Notes: generated by a model not told the origin, from the sequence alone. A DNA stretch of 64,000 bases from Terribacillus aidingensis (GCF_040703035.1 NZ_CP159996.1:654001-718000); one strand, 5' to 3'. Shown: positions 51,984 to 60,734, counted from the stretch's first letter. Made by a program: numbers and translations.

Positions 51984-52028
51984 AGACTTGGATACTGAAA
52001 AAAAATTCCAGTATCCAAGTCTTTTTTT
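51984..52028 (+). terminator. terminator after the GNAT gene
   Basis: A perfect 14-bp stem AGACTTGGATACTG / CAGTATCCAAGTCT with seven T. Confidence 0.92.
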
Positions 52029-52228
52029 ATGTGCAGCTCCAAAGCCTTGGAATGGTCATACATGCATTCTTTTGTCTTATCCTTTTTGTTGTTATTTATA
52101 CCCTTTGAATGAACAGGAGTGGATGAGTGTAGATCTAACTTGAAAGTGAAATAGCATTCCGGCTGTTTTGCTATCTGTATTTTGATAATCTGCACCATCT
52201 AAATTACACTTTTTGTTGTTACATTAAA

Positions 52229-52510
52229 ATGCATAGGAAACATCACAACAAAATATACCGGAGGTACCATTATAAACATTTGGATGACAAAAAGGATTTA
52301 TACGAATTACTAGGCGATTATCTATCTGACGATGCACCTGTAGAAGCGTATATCGGATGGTCCGGCTCAACTAACTATGGTGATGTAGGTTCTTATGTAC
52401 GAATTGACGGATCTCGCCTATGGCTTGAATTTGCTTCTCAGCAAGGTGTGGGCTATAACAGTGGTGAAGATGCTGATCACATTTCCATACTGTATGGTGT
52501 GATAAATTAG
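52229..52510 (+). CDS. small orphan protein, possibly a fragment
   Basis: A 93-residue frame: a basic start (MHRKHHNKIYRRYHYKH), then an ordered acidic/aromatic stretch (EAYIGWSGSTNYGDVGSYVRIDG). There is no clear ribosome site before ATG 52229. The body looks like the C-terminal domain of a longer protein, so it may be a remnant. I do not recognise it. AT-rich surroundings fit an accessory gene. Confidence 0.4.
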   Translation: MHRKHHNKIYRRYHYKHLDDKKDLYELLGDYLSDDAPVEAYIGWSGSTNYGDVGSYVRIDGSRLWLEFASQQGVGYNSGEDADHISILYGVIN

Positions 52511-52556
52511 CTGATTATGGCGGATCATTTTCAGAGTAATAGTTAAATAAGTGCTT

Positions 52557-52595
52557 ATAAAAAAGCGTTAGTCCTGATATGCAGCTCTAACGCTT
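52557..52595 (-). terminator. terminator of the MATE gene
   Basis: AAGCGTTAG / CTAACGCTT stem; a T run follows on the minus strand only. The stop codon lies in the upstream arm. Confidence 0.75.
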
Positions 52596-53966
52596 CTCTT
52601 CGTCATTATTAATTCTTTTTTCATCCTCGAACAATTGCTTTTTTTCCCATTTCCCCCACTTATAATAACTAAAAGAAAAGATACTGCTAAGAATAAAACT
52701 GATCCCCATTCCCAGAGCAATCCCGTTTTCCCCAATGTAAGAGGAGCAAATATACGTCAGCGGATAGCGGAGCAGCCAGAAGGATAGGATGTTCAAAATC
52801 AGTACCTGATACATCGCACCCGAGCTTCGGACAATGCCGTTCAAGATAAAGTTAAGCCCGATAAATGGATAGAAGAAGGCAATGATTTTTAAGTAATCAG
52901 TGCCGAAAGAAACAGCTGATTTCTCCTCAATAAACAAATTGGTTAAAGGTTCTGCTAGCAAGAAAACGAGAATCGCAATCACGAGCATAATGGCTAAATT
53001 ATACAATGCTCCGTACTTGGCTATTTCTTTAACCCGATCCCAGCGGCCCATTCCGATATTCTGACCAGCCATACTGTTGACGGCTGTCCCTAGAGCCATG
53101 GCAGGAAGGGTAATCAGGCTGTCAATTCTTTGAGAGGCTCCAAAGCCGGCGACGACCGATCCCCCGAAGGAATTGACGACACTCATAATGGCAGTCACAC
53201 CAGCATAGATAACCATCATCTGCAGTCCGGATGGTATTCCGAGCTTTAAAATAAGCAATACTTGTTCCTTCTTTGGTAAGAAGGGGATAGACAACGGAGC
53301 GAGTCCATTGCGAAGTATGTATCCCAAACCTAAAAGGAAAGCGACTGCCTGCGATAAGACAGTGGCATATGCTGCGCCTTGTATTCCCCAGCCAAAGCCG
53401 GATATGAATAGCGGAACGAGTATGGTGTTCAAAGTGACGGCGATGAAAACAAACTTTAACGGTGTTTTACTATCCCCTAAAGCTCTTAGGACTGTGCCGA
53501 TAAAGTTGTAGCCCATTAAAAATAGAATACCTATAAAGTTAATTTGTAAATAGTCCTTAGCTTCATCCACCATCTCAGCAGGTGTACCGAGCATGATGAC
53601 AATCTGACGGGAGAAAAGCAAACCGATAATGCCAACAAATATGGATAATAACCCAAGTACGACGACAAAGGCATTTAAATAGTTTTTTAATCCTCTTGCA
53701 TCTCCCCGTCCTCTTTGCTGGGACAAAACAGTCAAGGTAGTATTATTAATTCCTATAATGAATGCAAGCACTGTTAACAAGACCGTGGAGGAGACGGTTA
53801 CTGCACCTAGAGCATTTGCACCTAGAAGATTCCCGACCCAGAGACTGTCGATAAATTGATACGAAACCTGTAATAAGTTCGTAAGCATAATAGGTCCGGC
53901 AAAAGTGAAGAGCTGTTTCATAATCCGGCCTTCTGTAAAATCCTGTTGCACCAAGGTGAATGACAC
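52587..53966 (-). CDS. MATE-family efflux transporter
   Basis: A 459-residue protein with about 12 membrane helices in two similar halves. DFTEGRIMKQLFTFAGPIMLTNLLQVSYQFIDSLWVGN is the standard MATE opening; QQRGRGD and FGASQRIDSL are internal family blocks. Exports drugs or cationic toxins in exchange for sodium or protons. The start could be GTG 53966 (taken here) or GTG 53951; ribosome site AGGAAG is better spaced for the second. The acidic/basic tail is cytoplasmic. Confidence 0.85.
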   Translation of the reverse strand: MSFTLVQQDFTEGRIMKQLFTFAGPIMLTNLLQVSYQFIDSLWVGNLLGANALGAVTVSSTVLLTVLAFIIGINNTTLTVLSQQRGRGDARGLKNYLNAFVVVLGLLSIFVGIIGLLFSRQIVIMLGTPAEMVDEAKDYLQINFIGILFLMGYNFIGTVLRALGDSKTPLKFVFIAVTLNTILVPLFISGFGWGIQGAAYATVLSQAVAFLLGLGYILRNGLAPLSIPFLPKKEQVLLILKLGIPSGLQMMVIYAGVTAIMSVVNSFGGSVVAGFGASQRIDSLITLPAMALGTAVNSMAGQNIGMGRWDRVKEIAKYGALYNLAIMLVIAILVFLLAEPLTNLFIEEKSAVSFGTDYLKIIAFFYPFIGLNFILNGIVRSSGAMYQVLILNILSFWLLRYPLTYICSSYIGENGIALGMGISFILSSIFSFSYYKWGKWEKKQLFEDEKRINNDEEKR

Positions 53967-54175
53967 TTCCTATCTTCGTATGTATGGATACCATGTGAGC
54001 ATTATCCTGATCTGTTCGTATTCTTATCGTATTCGTTCCATTAGAATATAAACGCTAAATTAGGTTATAACATAGAACAGAAAACCGCACAAATCTGAAC
54101 CAAGAGCCTGTATAACGCACCTAATTACGGAAATCCTAACTCTGAACAATTTTATGAGAAGAGGAGGGAGATCCC

Positions 54176-54286
54176 ATGGTCAAAGATTCCTATGCACCTC
54201 GAGAAAAGAAGAATGGTGAAGGCAAGCGCCCTGACGAACAAAGAAGAGGAAAAGCTAAATCAAATTCTCGCGGCGGAAGAAATTAA
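54176..54286 (+). CDS. 36-residue highly charged protein
   Basis: ATG 54176 lies 7 nt after GAGGAGGGA (54160-54168), one of the best ribosome sites in the window. The product is all hydrophilic: MVKDSYAPREKKNGEGKRPD, then a Gln/Arg/Lys/Ser/Gly-rich part ending GGRN. No signal or membrane segment. A hairpin terminator follows at 54352. I do not recognise the family; it could be a small nucleic-acid-binding or spore-type protein. Confidence 0.6.
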   Translation: MVKDSYAPREKKNGEGKRPDEQRRGKAKSNSRGGRN

Positions 54287-54351
54287 TAGTAGAATTGGAT
54301 ATAAATAACTAATCGGTGTTCCTTATTAACTACGTGATTATTCCTCATATC

Positions 54352-54398
54352 GACCCGGTATATGTGAAATGTTATTTCATTATGCTGGGTCTTTCTCA
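54352..54398 (+). terminator. terminator after the 36-residue gene
   Basis: GACCCGGTATA-TGAA pairs with TTCAT-TATGCTGGGTC, followed by TTTC. Similar in outline to copies A-C but clearly diverged. Confidence 0.65.
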
Positions 54399-54528
54399 TG
54401 TAAATACACTGTCCCAAGAATTGGATTTTTTGCCTATTTCAATCACCCACACTCTTGTCTATACTTAGGTTGTTATTTTTATACAATTGTTTGAATTTTT
54501 AAACTTATTTAAACAGGAGGTATAGGGG

Positions 54529-56055
54529 ATGGAGCAGTCGCAAAAAAATAATTTTATCATGCGGTCTTTAAATGGTATTGAACGAGTCGGCAACAAGCTT
54601 CCGCATCCGGTTACGTTATTTTTCATGTTTGCTGCAGCAGTGATTGTGTTATCGGCTATTTTTTCTGCTATTGGAGTAAGTGTAGAGGACCCTGTCAATG
54701 AAGGGGAAACAATCGCTGTCAAAAACCTGCTGAACTCTGAAGGGATTTTATATCTATTCGAGAGTGCAGTAATTAACTTCACTAATTTCGCCCCGCTTGG
54801 AACAGTTTTGGTAACGATGCTTGGAATCGGGATTGCGGAACGCTCGGGATTGATCAGTGCTTCGCTTCGCGGTCTGGTTACGTCTGTTCCCCGGACACTG
54901 ATGACAGCGGCTTTAGTATTTGCTGGAGTGATGTCCAGTATGGCTGCGGATGCGGGCTACGTTGTACTGACGCCCTTGGGAGCAGTATTGTTCGCTGGTC
55001 TTGGACGACACCCCCTGGCTGGTCTCGCTGCTGCCTTCGCTGGAGTATCCGGAGGCTACAGTGCAAACCTGTTACTCACTTCACTCGATCCGCTTCTTGG
55101 AGGGATGACGAGAGACGCGGCAGCACTTATTGATCCTGCATATGCCGAGGGCATGAATTACGCCATGAATTATTACTTTATGTTCGCTTCCGTTTTCCTG
55201 ATTACCATATTAGGTACGTGGGTGACTGACAAAATAGTAGAACCACGGCTTGGTACGTACAAAGGTGCTGTCCAGGGAGAGGTTAACTACTTAAAGCCTC
55301 TAGAGAAAAGGGGCTTATGGGGAGCGCTTATCGCCTTCCTTATTACTATCGTGGGCATTGCATTGCTGGTAATTCCCTCGTGGGGACCATTGCGCGCGGG
55401 TGAAAGTAGTATTATCGATGCGCCATTCCTCAATACACTTGTTCCAGTCATTTTAATTGTGTTCTTCATACCAGGGCTTGTGTACGGTCTTATGACAAAA
55501 GAAATCAAAAACGATAAAGATGTTGCCAATCAATTGTCGGATACCATGGCAACGATGGGCTCCTACATTGTCCTTGCTTTCGCGGCAGCGCAATTCGTTG
55601 CTTATTTCAATGAATCAAATCTTGGTACTGTCCTCGCTGTACGAGGTGCAGAATTCATTGATGCGACTGGTCTTACGGGCATACCGCTGATTCTGATCTT
55701 CGTCGCAGTCGCTTTTCTTATCGATTTGTTTATCGGAAGTGCCTCTGCTAAATGGGCTATAATGGCACCTGTGTTCATCCCGATGATGATGCTGTCAGGA
55801 TATTCACCTGAGTTCACACAGCTCGTATACAGAATAGCCGACTCAACCGCAAATATTATCTCCCCGCTGATGCCTTACTTTGCGATCGTCATTGCCTTCG
55901 CCCAAAAATATGATAAAAAGGTCGGAATTGGAACGCTTATTTCTACTATGCTTCCTTACTCCATTGTTTTTACTATCGGATGGGTATTAATGATGCTGAT
56001 TTGGATGTGGACTGGGCTGCCGATAGGTCCTGGTACTCCAGTCGAATATCCTTGA
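54529..56055 (+). CDS. AbgT-family transporter (p-aminobenzoyl-glutamate type)
   Basis: A 508-residue membrane protein. ERVGNKLPHPVTLFF is the typical AbgT start; FAPLGTVLVTMLGIGIAERSG and SSMAADAGYVVLTPLGAVLF, GSASAKWAIMAPVFIPMMM and DSTANIISPLMPYF are conserved pore blocks. Family members import p-aminobenzoyl-glutamate or export sulfonamide-type drugs. AGGAGG precedes ATG 54529. Stands alone, with terminators on both sides. Confidence 0.88.
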   Translation: MEQSQKNNFIMRSLNGIERVGNKLPHPVTLFFMFAAAVIVLSAIFSAIGVSVEDPVNEGETIAVKNLLNSEGILYLFESAVINFTNFAPLGTVLVTMLGIGIAERSGLISASLRGLVTSVPRTLMTAALVFAGVMSSMAADAGYVVLTPLGAVLFAGLGRHPLAGLAAAFAGVSGGYSANLLLTSLDPLLGGMTRDAAALIDPAYAEGMNYAMNYYFMFASVFLITILGTWVTDKIVEPRLGTYKGAVQGEVNYLKPLEKRGLWGALIAFLITIVGIALLVIPSWGPLRAGESSIIDAPFLNTLVPVILIVFFIPGLVYGLMTKEIKNDKDVANQLSDTMATMGSYIVLAFAAAQFVAYFNESNLGTVLAVRGAEFIDATGLTGIPLILIFVAVAFLIDLFIGSASAKWAIMAPVFIPMMMLSGYSPEFTQLVYRIADSTANIISPLMPYFAIVIAFAQKYDKKVGIGTLISTMLPYSIVFTIGWVLMMLIWMWTGLPIGPGTPVEYP

Positions 56056-56070
56056 TCTTTGCATAATGGA

Positions 56071-56102
56071 ACCTGATTCCTTGAATGGAATCAGGTCTTT
56101 TT
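56071..56102 (+). terminator. terminator after the AbgT gene
   Basis: A perfect 10-bp stem ACCTGATTCC / GGAATCAGGT with a T run. Confidence 0.88.
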
Positions 56103-56255
56103 CCATTTGTAAGTATTGAGATATAATTAGAGCAAAAACTTTATCTGGCATCCTGCTGCAAAACATGTTAAAAAAGTATAGGAATCATTTCAGAAAAATT
56201 ACCTACCATTTAATTGATAGATAAATAGATTCCTCACAAGAAGGGAGGAAAAATA

Positions 56256-57659
56256 ATGAATAAAGCAACGAGAGTAATCCTCGATCCAGAAATCATGGAA
56301 ACAGAAATAGGCCAATTAGATAATAAAGGGTCTGGCCAGGCAGTTGTATGGGTGGATAAGGGACAGGACAAGCTGCGGAAAGTGAAACTGACTGTCCCGA
56401 AGACATTACCAGGTGAAAAAGTGCAGGCCACAGTCGCTTGGCCTCATGCGAAAAGATCCAAAGCGACTTTGGAGGAAGTTTTGGAGGCCCATCCAGAACG
56501 CGTTACTGCACCATGTCCACATTTCGATCTATGTGGCGGATGCGCTTGGCAGCATTGGCAGTATGAAGGGCAGTTAAAACATAAAACAACACATGTTAAG
56601 GATGCTCTATTAGAACAGGGGTTTGATCCGGAACTTGTAAAAGACACGATTGGAATGGAGAACCCTTGGCATTATCGTAATAAGATGGATTTTGCCTTTT
56701 CTCCGGATGGTTCAATGGGCTTGCATGAACAAGGGAATTTCCGTAAAATCATCCCGCTCGAGACATGTTTGATCATGGAAGAAGATATGAAGGCAGTTGC
56801 AATGGAAGTTGCCAGCTGGGTAAAGGACCATGCATTAAGTGGGTATAACAAAGATACGCACGAGGGCCTGCTTCGGCATTTGATGGTAAGGCAGTCCTTT
56901 GTGACAGAGGAAATCATGGTTGCACTATTTGCGACACAAACACCGGACGCAGGATTGGCTCAGGCCGCTGAGCAGCTCAAGGAACGGATTGAACAAAAAT
57001 ACCCGAAGGTAAAAAGTCTATTGTGGCTGGTGAATACAGACTGGGCCGATAGCATCCAAGCAGAGGACATGCATCTACTGGCCGGGCGTGATTTTATCTA
57101 CGATGAAATCGGAGGCTATCGCTATCGTCTTTGGTTTGATACCTTCTTCCAGGTTAATCCGGTACAGGCGCAGAAGCTGATCGATCTTGCCCTTGAAATG
57201 GCACAGCCGAAAAAAACAGAAACAATGCTGGAGCTGTTTTGCGGGGTAGGAACCTTTTCACTTCCTTTTGCCAGCAAAGTAGAAAAACTTGCCGGCATCG
57301 AAATTGTAGAAAGTTCCATCGAATCAGCAAAACGCAATGCAGCAGACAACGGCATTTCCAACACCTATTTCTTAGCCGATAATGCCAGATTTGGAATGGA
57401 TCAAGTCTTAGAGAAATTTGGCACGCCGGACTTACTGCTGCTGGATCCTCCGCGATCTGGTGCCGGCGGGAAAGTAATGAGAAAAATCGGCCGATCCAAA
57501 CCTAAGCGGATCGTTTATGTATCCTGTAATCCAGAAACATTCGCAGTCGATATTAAGGAACTGAATGAATTCGGATATATTTTGAAGGAAGTTCAGCCGG
57601 TAGATTTATTTCCGCATACAGTGCACGTGGAATGTGTTGCTGTATTAACTTTAGATTGA
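56256..57659 (+). CDS. TrmA/RlmCD-family RNA (uracil-5-)-methyltransferase, second paralog
   Basis: A 467-residue paralog of rlmCD at 43.2 kb. Iron-sulfur cysteines 87, 93 and 96 (CPHFDLCGGC) and a fourth in LETCLIM; SAM site LELFCGVGTFSLPF; DPPRSGAG and YVSCNPETF with the catalytic cysteine; ends PVDLFPHTVHVECV. B. subtilis also has several such paralogs (YefA, YfjO); this one is nearer to YfjO in style. The RNA target is unknown. Start ATG 56256 after AGGGAGG. Confidence 0.84.
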   Translation: MNKATRVILDPEIMETEIGQLDNKGSGQAVVWVDKGQDKLRKVKLTVPKTLPGEKVQATVAWPHAKRSKATLEEVLEAHPERVTAPCPHFDLCGGCAWQHWQYEGQLKHKTTHVKDALLEQGFDPELVKDTIGMENPWHYRNKMDFAFSPDGSMGLHEQGNFRKIIPLETCLIMEEDMKAVAMEVASWVKDHALSGYNKDTHEGLLRHLMVRQSFVTEEIMVALFATQTPDAGLAQAAEQLKERIEQKYPKVKSLLWLVNTDWADSIQAEDMHLLAGRDFIYDEIGGYRYRLWFDTFFQVNPVQAQKLIDLALEMAQPKKTETMLELFCGVGTFSLPFASKVEKLAGIEIVESSIESAKRNAADNGISNTYFLADNARFGMDQVLEKFGTPDLLLLDPPRSGAGGKVMRKIGRSKPKRIVYVSCNPETFAVDIKELNEFGYILKEVQPVDLFPHTVHVECVAVLTLD

Positions 57660-57668
57660 GCAAGAATA

Positions 57669-57708
57669 AAAAGGGCAGATTACTTCGAGCGAGTGATCTG
57701 TCCTTTTG
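57669..57708 (+). terminator. terminator after the second RlmCD paralog
   Basis: AAAAGGGCAGATTA against TGATCTGTCCTTTT (one mismatch at the loop side), with TTTT. Confidence 0.8.
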
Positions 57709-57774
57709 CTGTTATTTTGATGGTGAAAATTCGTTTGAAATATTGTCTATTTTGAGAAGTGCTGCTATTCCCAA

Positions 57775-57880
57775 CCAAAGTATGGTTTTTAGAAAATCAC
57801 ACTAAATTAATTGGGGATGAATGGATGTATCTTGTATACTTTTAAGGACTAAAGCAACTATTCTTTATTGGAGGTAAGGT
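57775..57880 (+). repeat. upstream control module, copy 3, without its gene
   Basis: AAAGTATGGTTTTTAG, TGGGGAT, 16 nt, TATACTTTTAAGGACTAAAGC and TATTGGAGGTAAGG repeat the module of the lipoprotein genes 12 kb away. What follows is only TGAAAGTGAGTGAA plus AGATTTGGCTAAG: the first 14 bases equal those just before the lipase-like gene (46697-46710), and the only frame from the GTG stops after a few codons. It looks like a deletion scar of a second lipoprotein-lipase cassette. This fills most of the 301-nt gap. Confidence 0.65.
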
Positions 57881-57920
57881 GAAAGTGAGTGAAAGATTTG
57901 GCTAAGTATCTTAATAAATA

Positions 57921-57960
57921 GAAATACCGGAGAGACATTATCACTCCGGTGTTTCTATTT
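57921..57960. terminator. bidirectional terminator before the ATP-grasp gene
   Basis: GAAATACCGGAG / CTCCGGTGTTTC stem (one mismatch) with T on one side and A on the other. Its edge touches the stop of the minus-strand gene. Confidence 0.8.
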
Positions 57961-59202
57961 TCAATTGCGCAATCCACACGGCAAAAAATAAGACAAGTTA
58001 TCCGTAATCTGATTTCCTACCCGAAACCCAATGGCACTTGGCTTGCCATTCAACAGGAAAGTACCTGTCATAAGATGCAGTTCTTTTTCACCTTTCACAG
58101 TGTTAACGGTGACTTTTGGTAAATCTACATACTTTTGATAGATAGGAAGGTAGCTTGTGTAGCTTTTGTTCTTGTCCTCCACCACTTTCTCTCCATTGTT
58201 ACCGTATATCTCGACTGTATCGCCTTCTCTCCCAAACGCAGGCTTCTTTACGAAGCTGGAACCTGACTCCAGGAATGGAGCTGGATCCAGATAGGTCGGA
58301 AGAAAGTACTTATCAATCCATTCATGTTCTTCAGCTGTGAAGAACGGATTATTTTCTTCATGCAGTGCCCAGACGATTGCCATGACGGATTTGTTTTGGA
58401 GCAGAAATGCACTTGGGGGATTAATGATCCGCAGTTTATTTTTCTCTACAAGCTCCAGCAGTAAAATACCGATTCTTTCGCCGCTATCGGGATCTTCGTC
58501 CTCGATAAGGCTTTCTACAGGAAAGGTTTGGCGGTAGAGAACATCGATCTTATTATCAAGATCATCATATAGGCCGTCGTTTTTGCGAATAGTCAATTTG
58601 TCTAACGGTGTATATCTTGATGGGAGGTCTGCCAGTTCTTTTAAATAAAGCACTGTATTCCTGTCTTCTATATTGTCGCTATGAGAGGTGAATACAATAT
58701 TCGGTATAGTCGTATTCAGTTTGCGTGCTTCCCCGATGATCGCATCTCTTAATATAGCTTGAAGTCTTTTCTCCTCTTCCTGATTCGGATCATTATATCC
58801 GAATTCATTACATACCAACCCATTGACATGGAAAAGTTCCTTGATAAATGTAGGTGTGTCACTATTGAATTCCAATAGCTTTTCCTCTCCATCAACTTCT
58901 ACGGAATCAAATCGTCCGATGATGGTTTTGTTTTTCATCGTTTGCAAGCGGATAAAATGTATTGTTTCCTGTGGAAAGCCGAGGCGAAGCAAGCTTTCAT
59001 CATCGATATCTTCTTGTGCTAGTAGCTCGGCAGTCTTGAAAAGAATCTTCCCGCATCGGTATGCAAAAAGTCTTTTAGAATCTGCATCTTTTTCGGTGAT
59101 GGGCCGTATATCATACAAACTATATTCTTCCCCATACATATCAGCCCAAAAATCAGGTATGGAGTGATAGAAGTTTTCTCGTTTTTGTTTGAACTGGTTC
59201 AC
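57961..59202 (-). CDS. glutathionylspermidine synthase-family ATP-grasp ligase (YjfC/YgiC-like)
   Basis: A 413-residue protein of the GspS C-terminal (synthetase) family. Blocks: GRFDSVEVDGEEKLLEFNSDTPT near 97-119, NPPSAFLLQNKSVMAIVWALHEE near 280-300 and SSFVKKPAFGREGDTVEI near 330-347 (ATP-grasp lysine and glycine loop). There is no amidase half, as in YjfC/YgiC. Such stand-alone ligases are thought to join an amine or peptide to another carboxylate; the substrate is unknown. GTG 59202 follows AAAGGTG. DUF350 and lipoprotein genes, its usual partners in E. coli, lie 0.6-1.3 kb away. Confidence 0.84.
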   Translation of the reverse strand: MNQFKQKRENFYHSIPDFWADMYGEEYSLYDIRPITEKDADSKRLFAYRCGKILFKTAELLAQEDIDDESLLRLGFPQETIHFIRLQTMKNKTIIGRFDSVEVDGEEKLLEFNSDTPTFIKELFHVNGLVCNEFGYNDPNQEEEKRLQAILRDAIIGEARKLNTTIPNIVFTSHSDNIEDRNTVLYLKELADLPSRYTPLDKLTIRKNDGLYDDLDNKIDVLYRQTFPVESLIEDEDPDSGERIGILLLELVEKNKLRIINPPSAFLLQNKSVMAIVWALHEENNPFFTAEEHEWIDKYFLPTYLDPAPFLESGSSFVKKPAFGREGDTVEIYGNNGEKVVEDKNKSYTSYLPIYQKYVDLPKVTVNTVKGEKELHLMTGTFLLNGKPSAIGFRVGNQITDNLSYFLPCGLRN

Positions 59203-59233
59203 GACAGAATCACCTTTCAGAAATGAGTTGTTT

Positions 59234-59246
59234 TATACTAAGTATA
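59234..59246. promoter_or_regulatory. palindrome in the divergent promoter region
   Basis: TATACTAAGTATA, a perfect palindrome around one A, lies midway between the ligase gene and the divergent 152-residue gene. Both arms resemble -10 boxes, so it could be a shared operator-promoter. Confidence 0.45.
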
Positions 59247-59277
59247 CTAGATACTGGAATTTTGCAGGAGGCAGGAC

Positions 59278-59736
59278 ATGAATAAACTAACGTACTATAT
59301 TGATCGAGGATTACGTACTTATGAGCCGTTCTTGGAATATACAGCTCCTTCCATAGAAAAAGATGAAATGCTGGCCAGGCAATTATGCACCTATCATATT
59401 TTGCAAGGGAGACAATATGAATTATTGGCCAATGAAATGAATGGCAAGGAAGAAGAACTTACCTTAAAGGACCTTGGTGAGAACCAGAGACAGCCAGATG
59501 AGAGAACCTATGATCCGGCTCATGGCATTCCGATAGAATTCAGAAAAGTGCTCTACCCTGGCAGTGTAGGGAATGCAGCGAATACGTATTTGAATACAAT
59601 CAAAGTAGACAGGCATTGGGACGTGCTGCGTTATTTGACGAAGGACGCTGTGGAAGTGCCGTCCTTTGGGAAGATGAGTGTAACTTCTACTGAGATTGAT
59701 GAAGATAGGTCCTGTTATGTGCTATATGTGAAATGA
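59278..59736 (+). CDS. conserved-looking hypothetical protein, divergent from the ATP-grasp ligase
   Basis: A 152-residue soluble protein with a strong ribosome site (CAGGAGGCAGGAC before ATG 59278). It starts helical and ends in strands (SVTSTEIDEDRSCYVLYVK). I do not recognise the family. Its place between the GspS-like ligase and the DUF350/lipoprotein pair suggests membership of the same system. It converges on the DUF350 gene with a shared terminator. Confidence 0.7.
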   Translation: MNKLTYYIDRGLRTYEPFLEYTAPSIEKDEMLARQLCTYHILQGRQYELLANEMNGKEEELTLKDLGENQRQPDERTYDPAHGIPIEFRKVLYPGSVGNAANTYLNTIKVDRHWDVLRYLTKDAVEVPSFGKMSVTSTEIDEDRSCYVLYVK

Positions 59737-59742
59737 CAAAAG

Positions 59743-59768
59743 AAAATCCCCTATAGAGGGGATTTTTT
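59743..59768. terminator. bidirectional terminator
   Basis: AAAATCCCCT / AGGGGATTTT stem with a four-base TATA-type loop and T runs on both strands; reaches the stop of the DUF350 gene. Confidence 0.88.
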
Positions 59769-60162
59769 AATAGGTAAGACATTGTGCAATAATCCAGCCG
59801 AGTGAGAGTGATAGCAGGAACAACAGGATTCCGATTGCTTTATTGTCATCCTCGACTGCCTTGTTGATGCTGAAACGAACAGTAGCAAGCTCTGCAATAT
59901 AATAGAGAACAATTTGACTGACAATCCCTACTGCACCCCAGATGACCATATCCATCATACTGATGGAATGTGCGATGGATGAGCCTAGAACCAATGCAAG
60001 ACCAACCACTTTTCCGCCAAGAACCAAAGCAGCTGTTTGGTTTCCTTGAGTGATTAGCTTGAATTCCTTTGCTTTTGTCGAGATTTCAAAAAGGGCCGTA
60101 CCGATGGCTAACAGTACAATTGCAGCCCCTAAATAAGATAAAAAGCTTAAAAATAATTCCAT
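59767..60162 (-). CDS. DUF350 membrane protein (YjfL-like)
   Basis: A 131-residue protein with four membrane helices. TALFEISTKAKEFKLITQGNQTAALVLGGKVVGLALVLGSSIAHS is the DUF350 hallmark. DUF350 proteins occur with GspS-like ligases and YjfM/YgiB lipoproteins in many bacteria, and both are neighbours here. AAGGGG lies about 10 nt before ATG 60162. Starts 23 nt after the lipoprotein gene, so they form one unit. Confidence 0.82.
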   Translation of the reverse strand: MELFLSFLSYLGAAIVLLAIGTALFEISTKAKEFKLITQGNQTAALVLGGKVVGLALVLGSSIAHSISMMDMVIWGAVGIVSQIVLYYIAELATVRFSINKAVEDDNKAIGILLFLLSLSLGWIIAQCLTY

Positions 60163-60185
60163 TTCAATATTCCCCTTTATACATA

Positions 60186-60488
60186 TTATCCTCCAAATGA
60201 TTTGGATCCGCTGCCGAAGCCTTTGCTTGCCTTCGTGCTCGAAGTGCTCTTCTTGATGGCGCTGTTCAGATTGCTCTTACTGTTATAAAACGCTCCATTA
60301 TAGAAGTAATGATTGTAGTGGGAGGAGCTGGAGTCCTCGCATTCCCACGCATCGCCTTCCTGTTCCCACTCCTTACAGTCTGTGTCTTTAGGAGGAGAAC
60401 TGGCTTTTGTCGTATTGGAGCATCCTGTCATTCCTGCAATGAGGGCGACAGCAGAGATACCAGTGATCCATTTCGTTGATTTACTCAA
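60186..60488 (-). CDS. small Ser/Gly-rich lipoprotein (YgiB/YjfM-like position)
   Basis: A 100-residue protein with a lipoprotein signal ending AGMTGC (Cys23), a central acidic cysteine pair (CKEWEQEGDAWEC, 38-50), a Tyr-rich patch (HYNHYFYNGAFYN) and a Ser/Lys/Gly tail ending GFGSGSKSFGG. The Gly-rich tail and the DUF350 partner recall YgiB/YjfM of E. coli, but the match is by context and not clear sequence identity. TTG 60488 follows AAAAGGAT. Confidence 0.7.
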   Translation of the reverse strand: MSKSTKWITGISAVALIAGMTGCSNTTKASSPPKDTDCKEWEQEGDAWECEDSSSSHYNHYFYNGAFYNSKSNLNSAIKKSTSSTKASKGFGSGSKSFGG

Positions 60489-60734
60489 AAGCGATTCATC
60501 CTTTTCATTATGTTATGTAGAGAAAAGCGGCAGCCTTTAGAAATGTATGTCTTGTGCACATCATCCATGAATTAAAAGTAACTAGCTGTTCTCTCGACAT
60601 ACAAGTATACGGAAAAGGAAGGTATTGGTTTCAGCTTCCAGTAACTTTGAAAGAATGTTTTTCCAAGTGATGCATGTAATGACGGATCAGTCTCATACTA
60701 ACGAGCAGAGAAAGCAAAAGGGGACTGAACGGAA

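Noticed and set aside
51962..52198. 78-residue minus-strand frame
   Set aside because: It runs through a perfect terminator hairpin and has low-complexity composition; no start signal.
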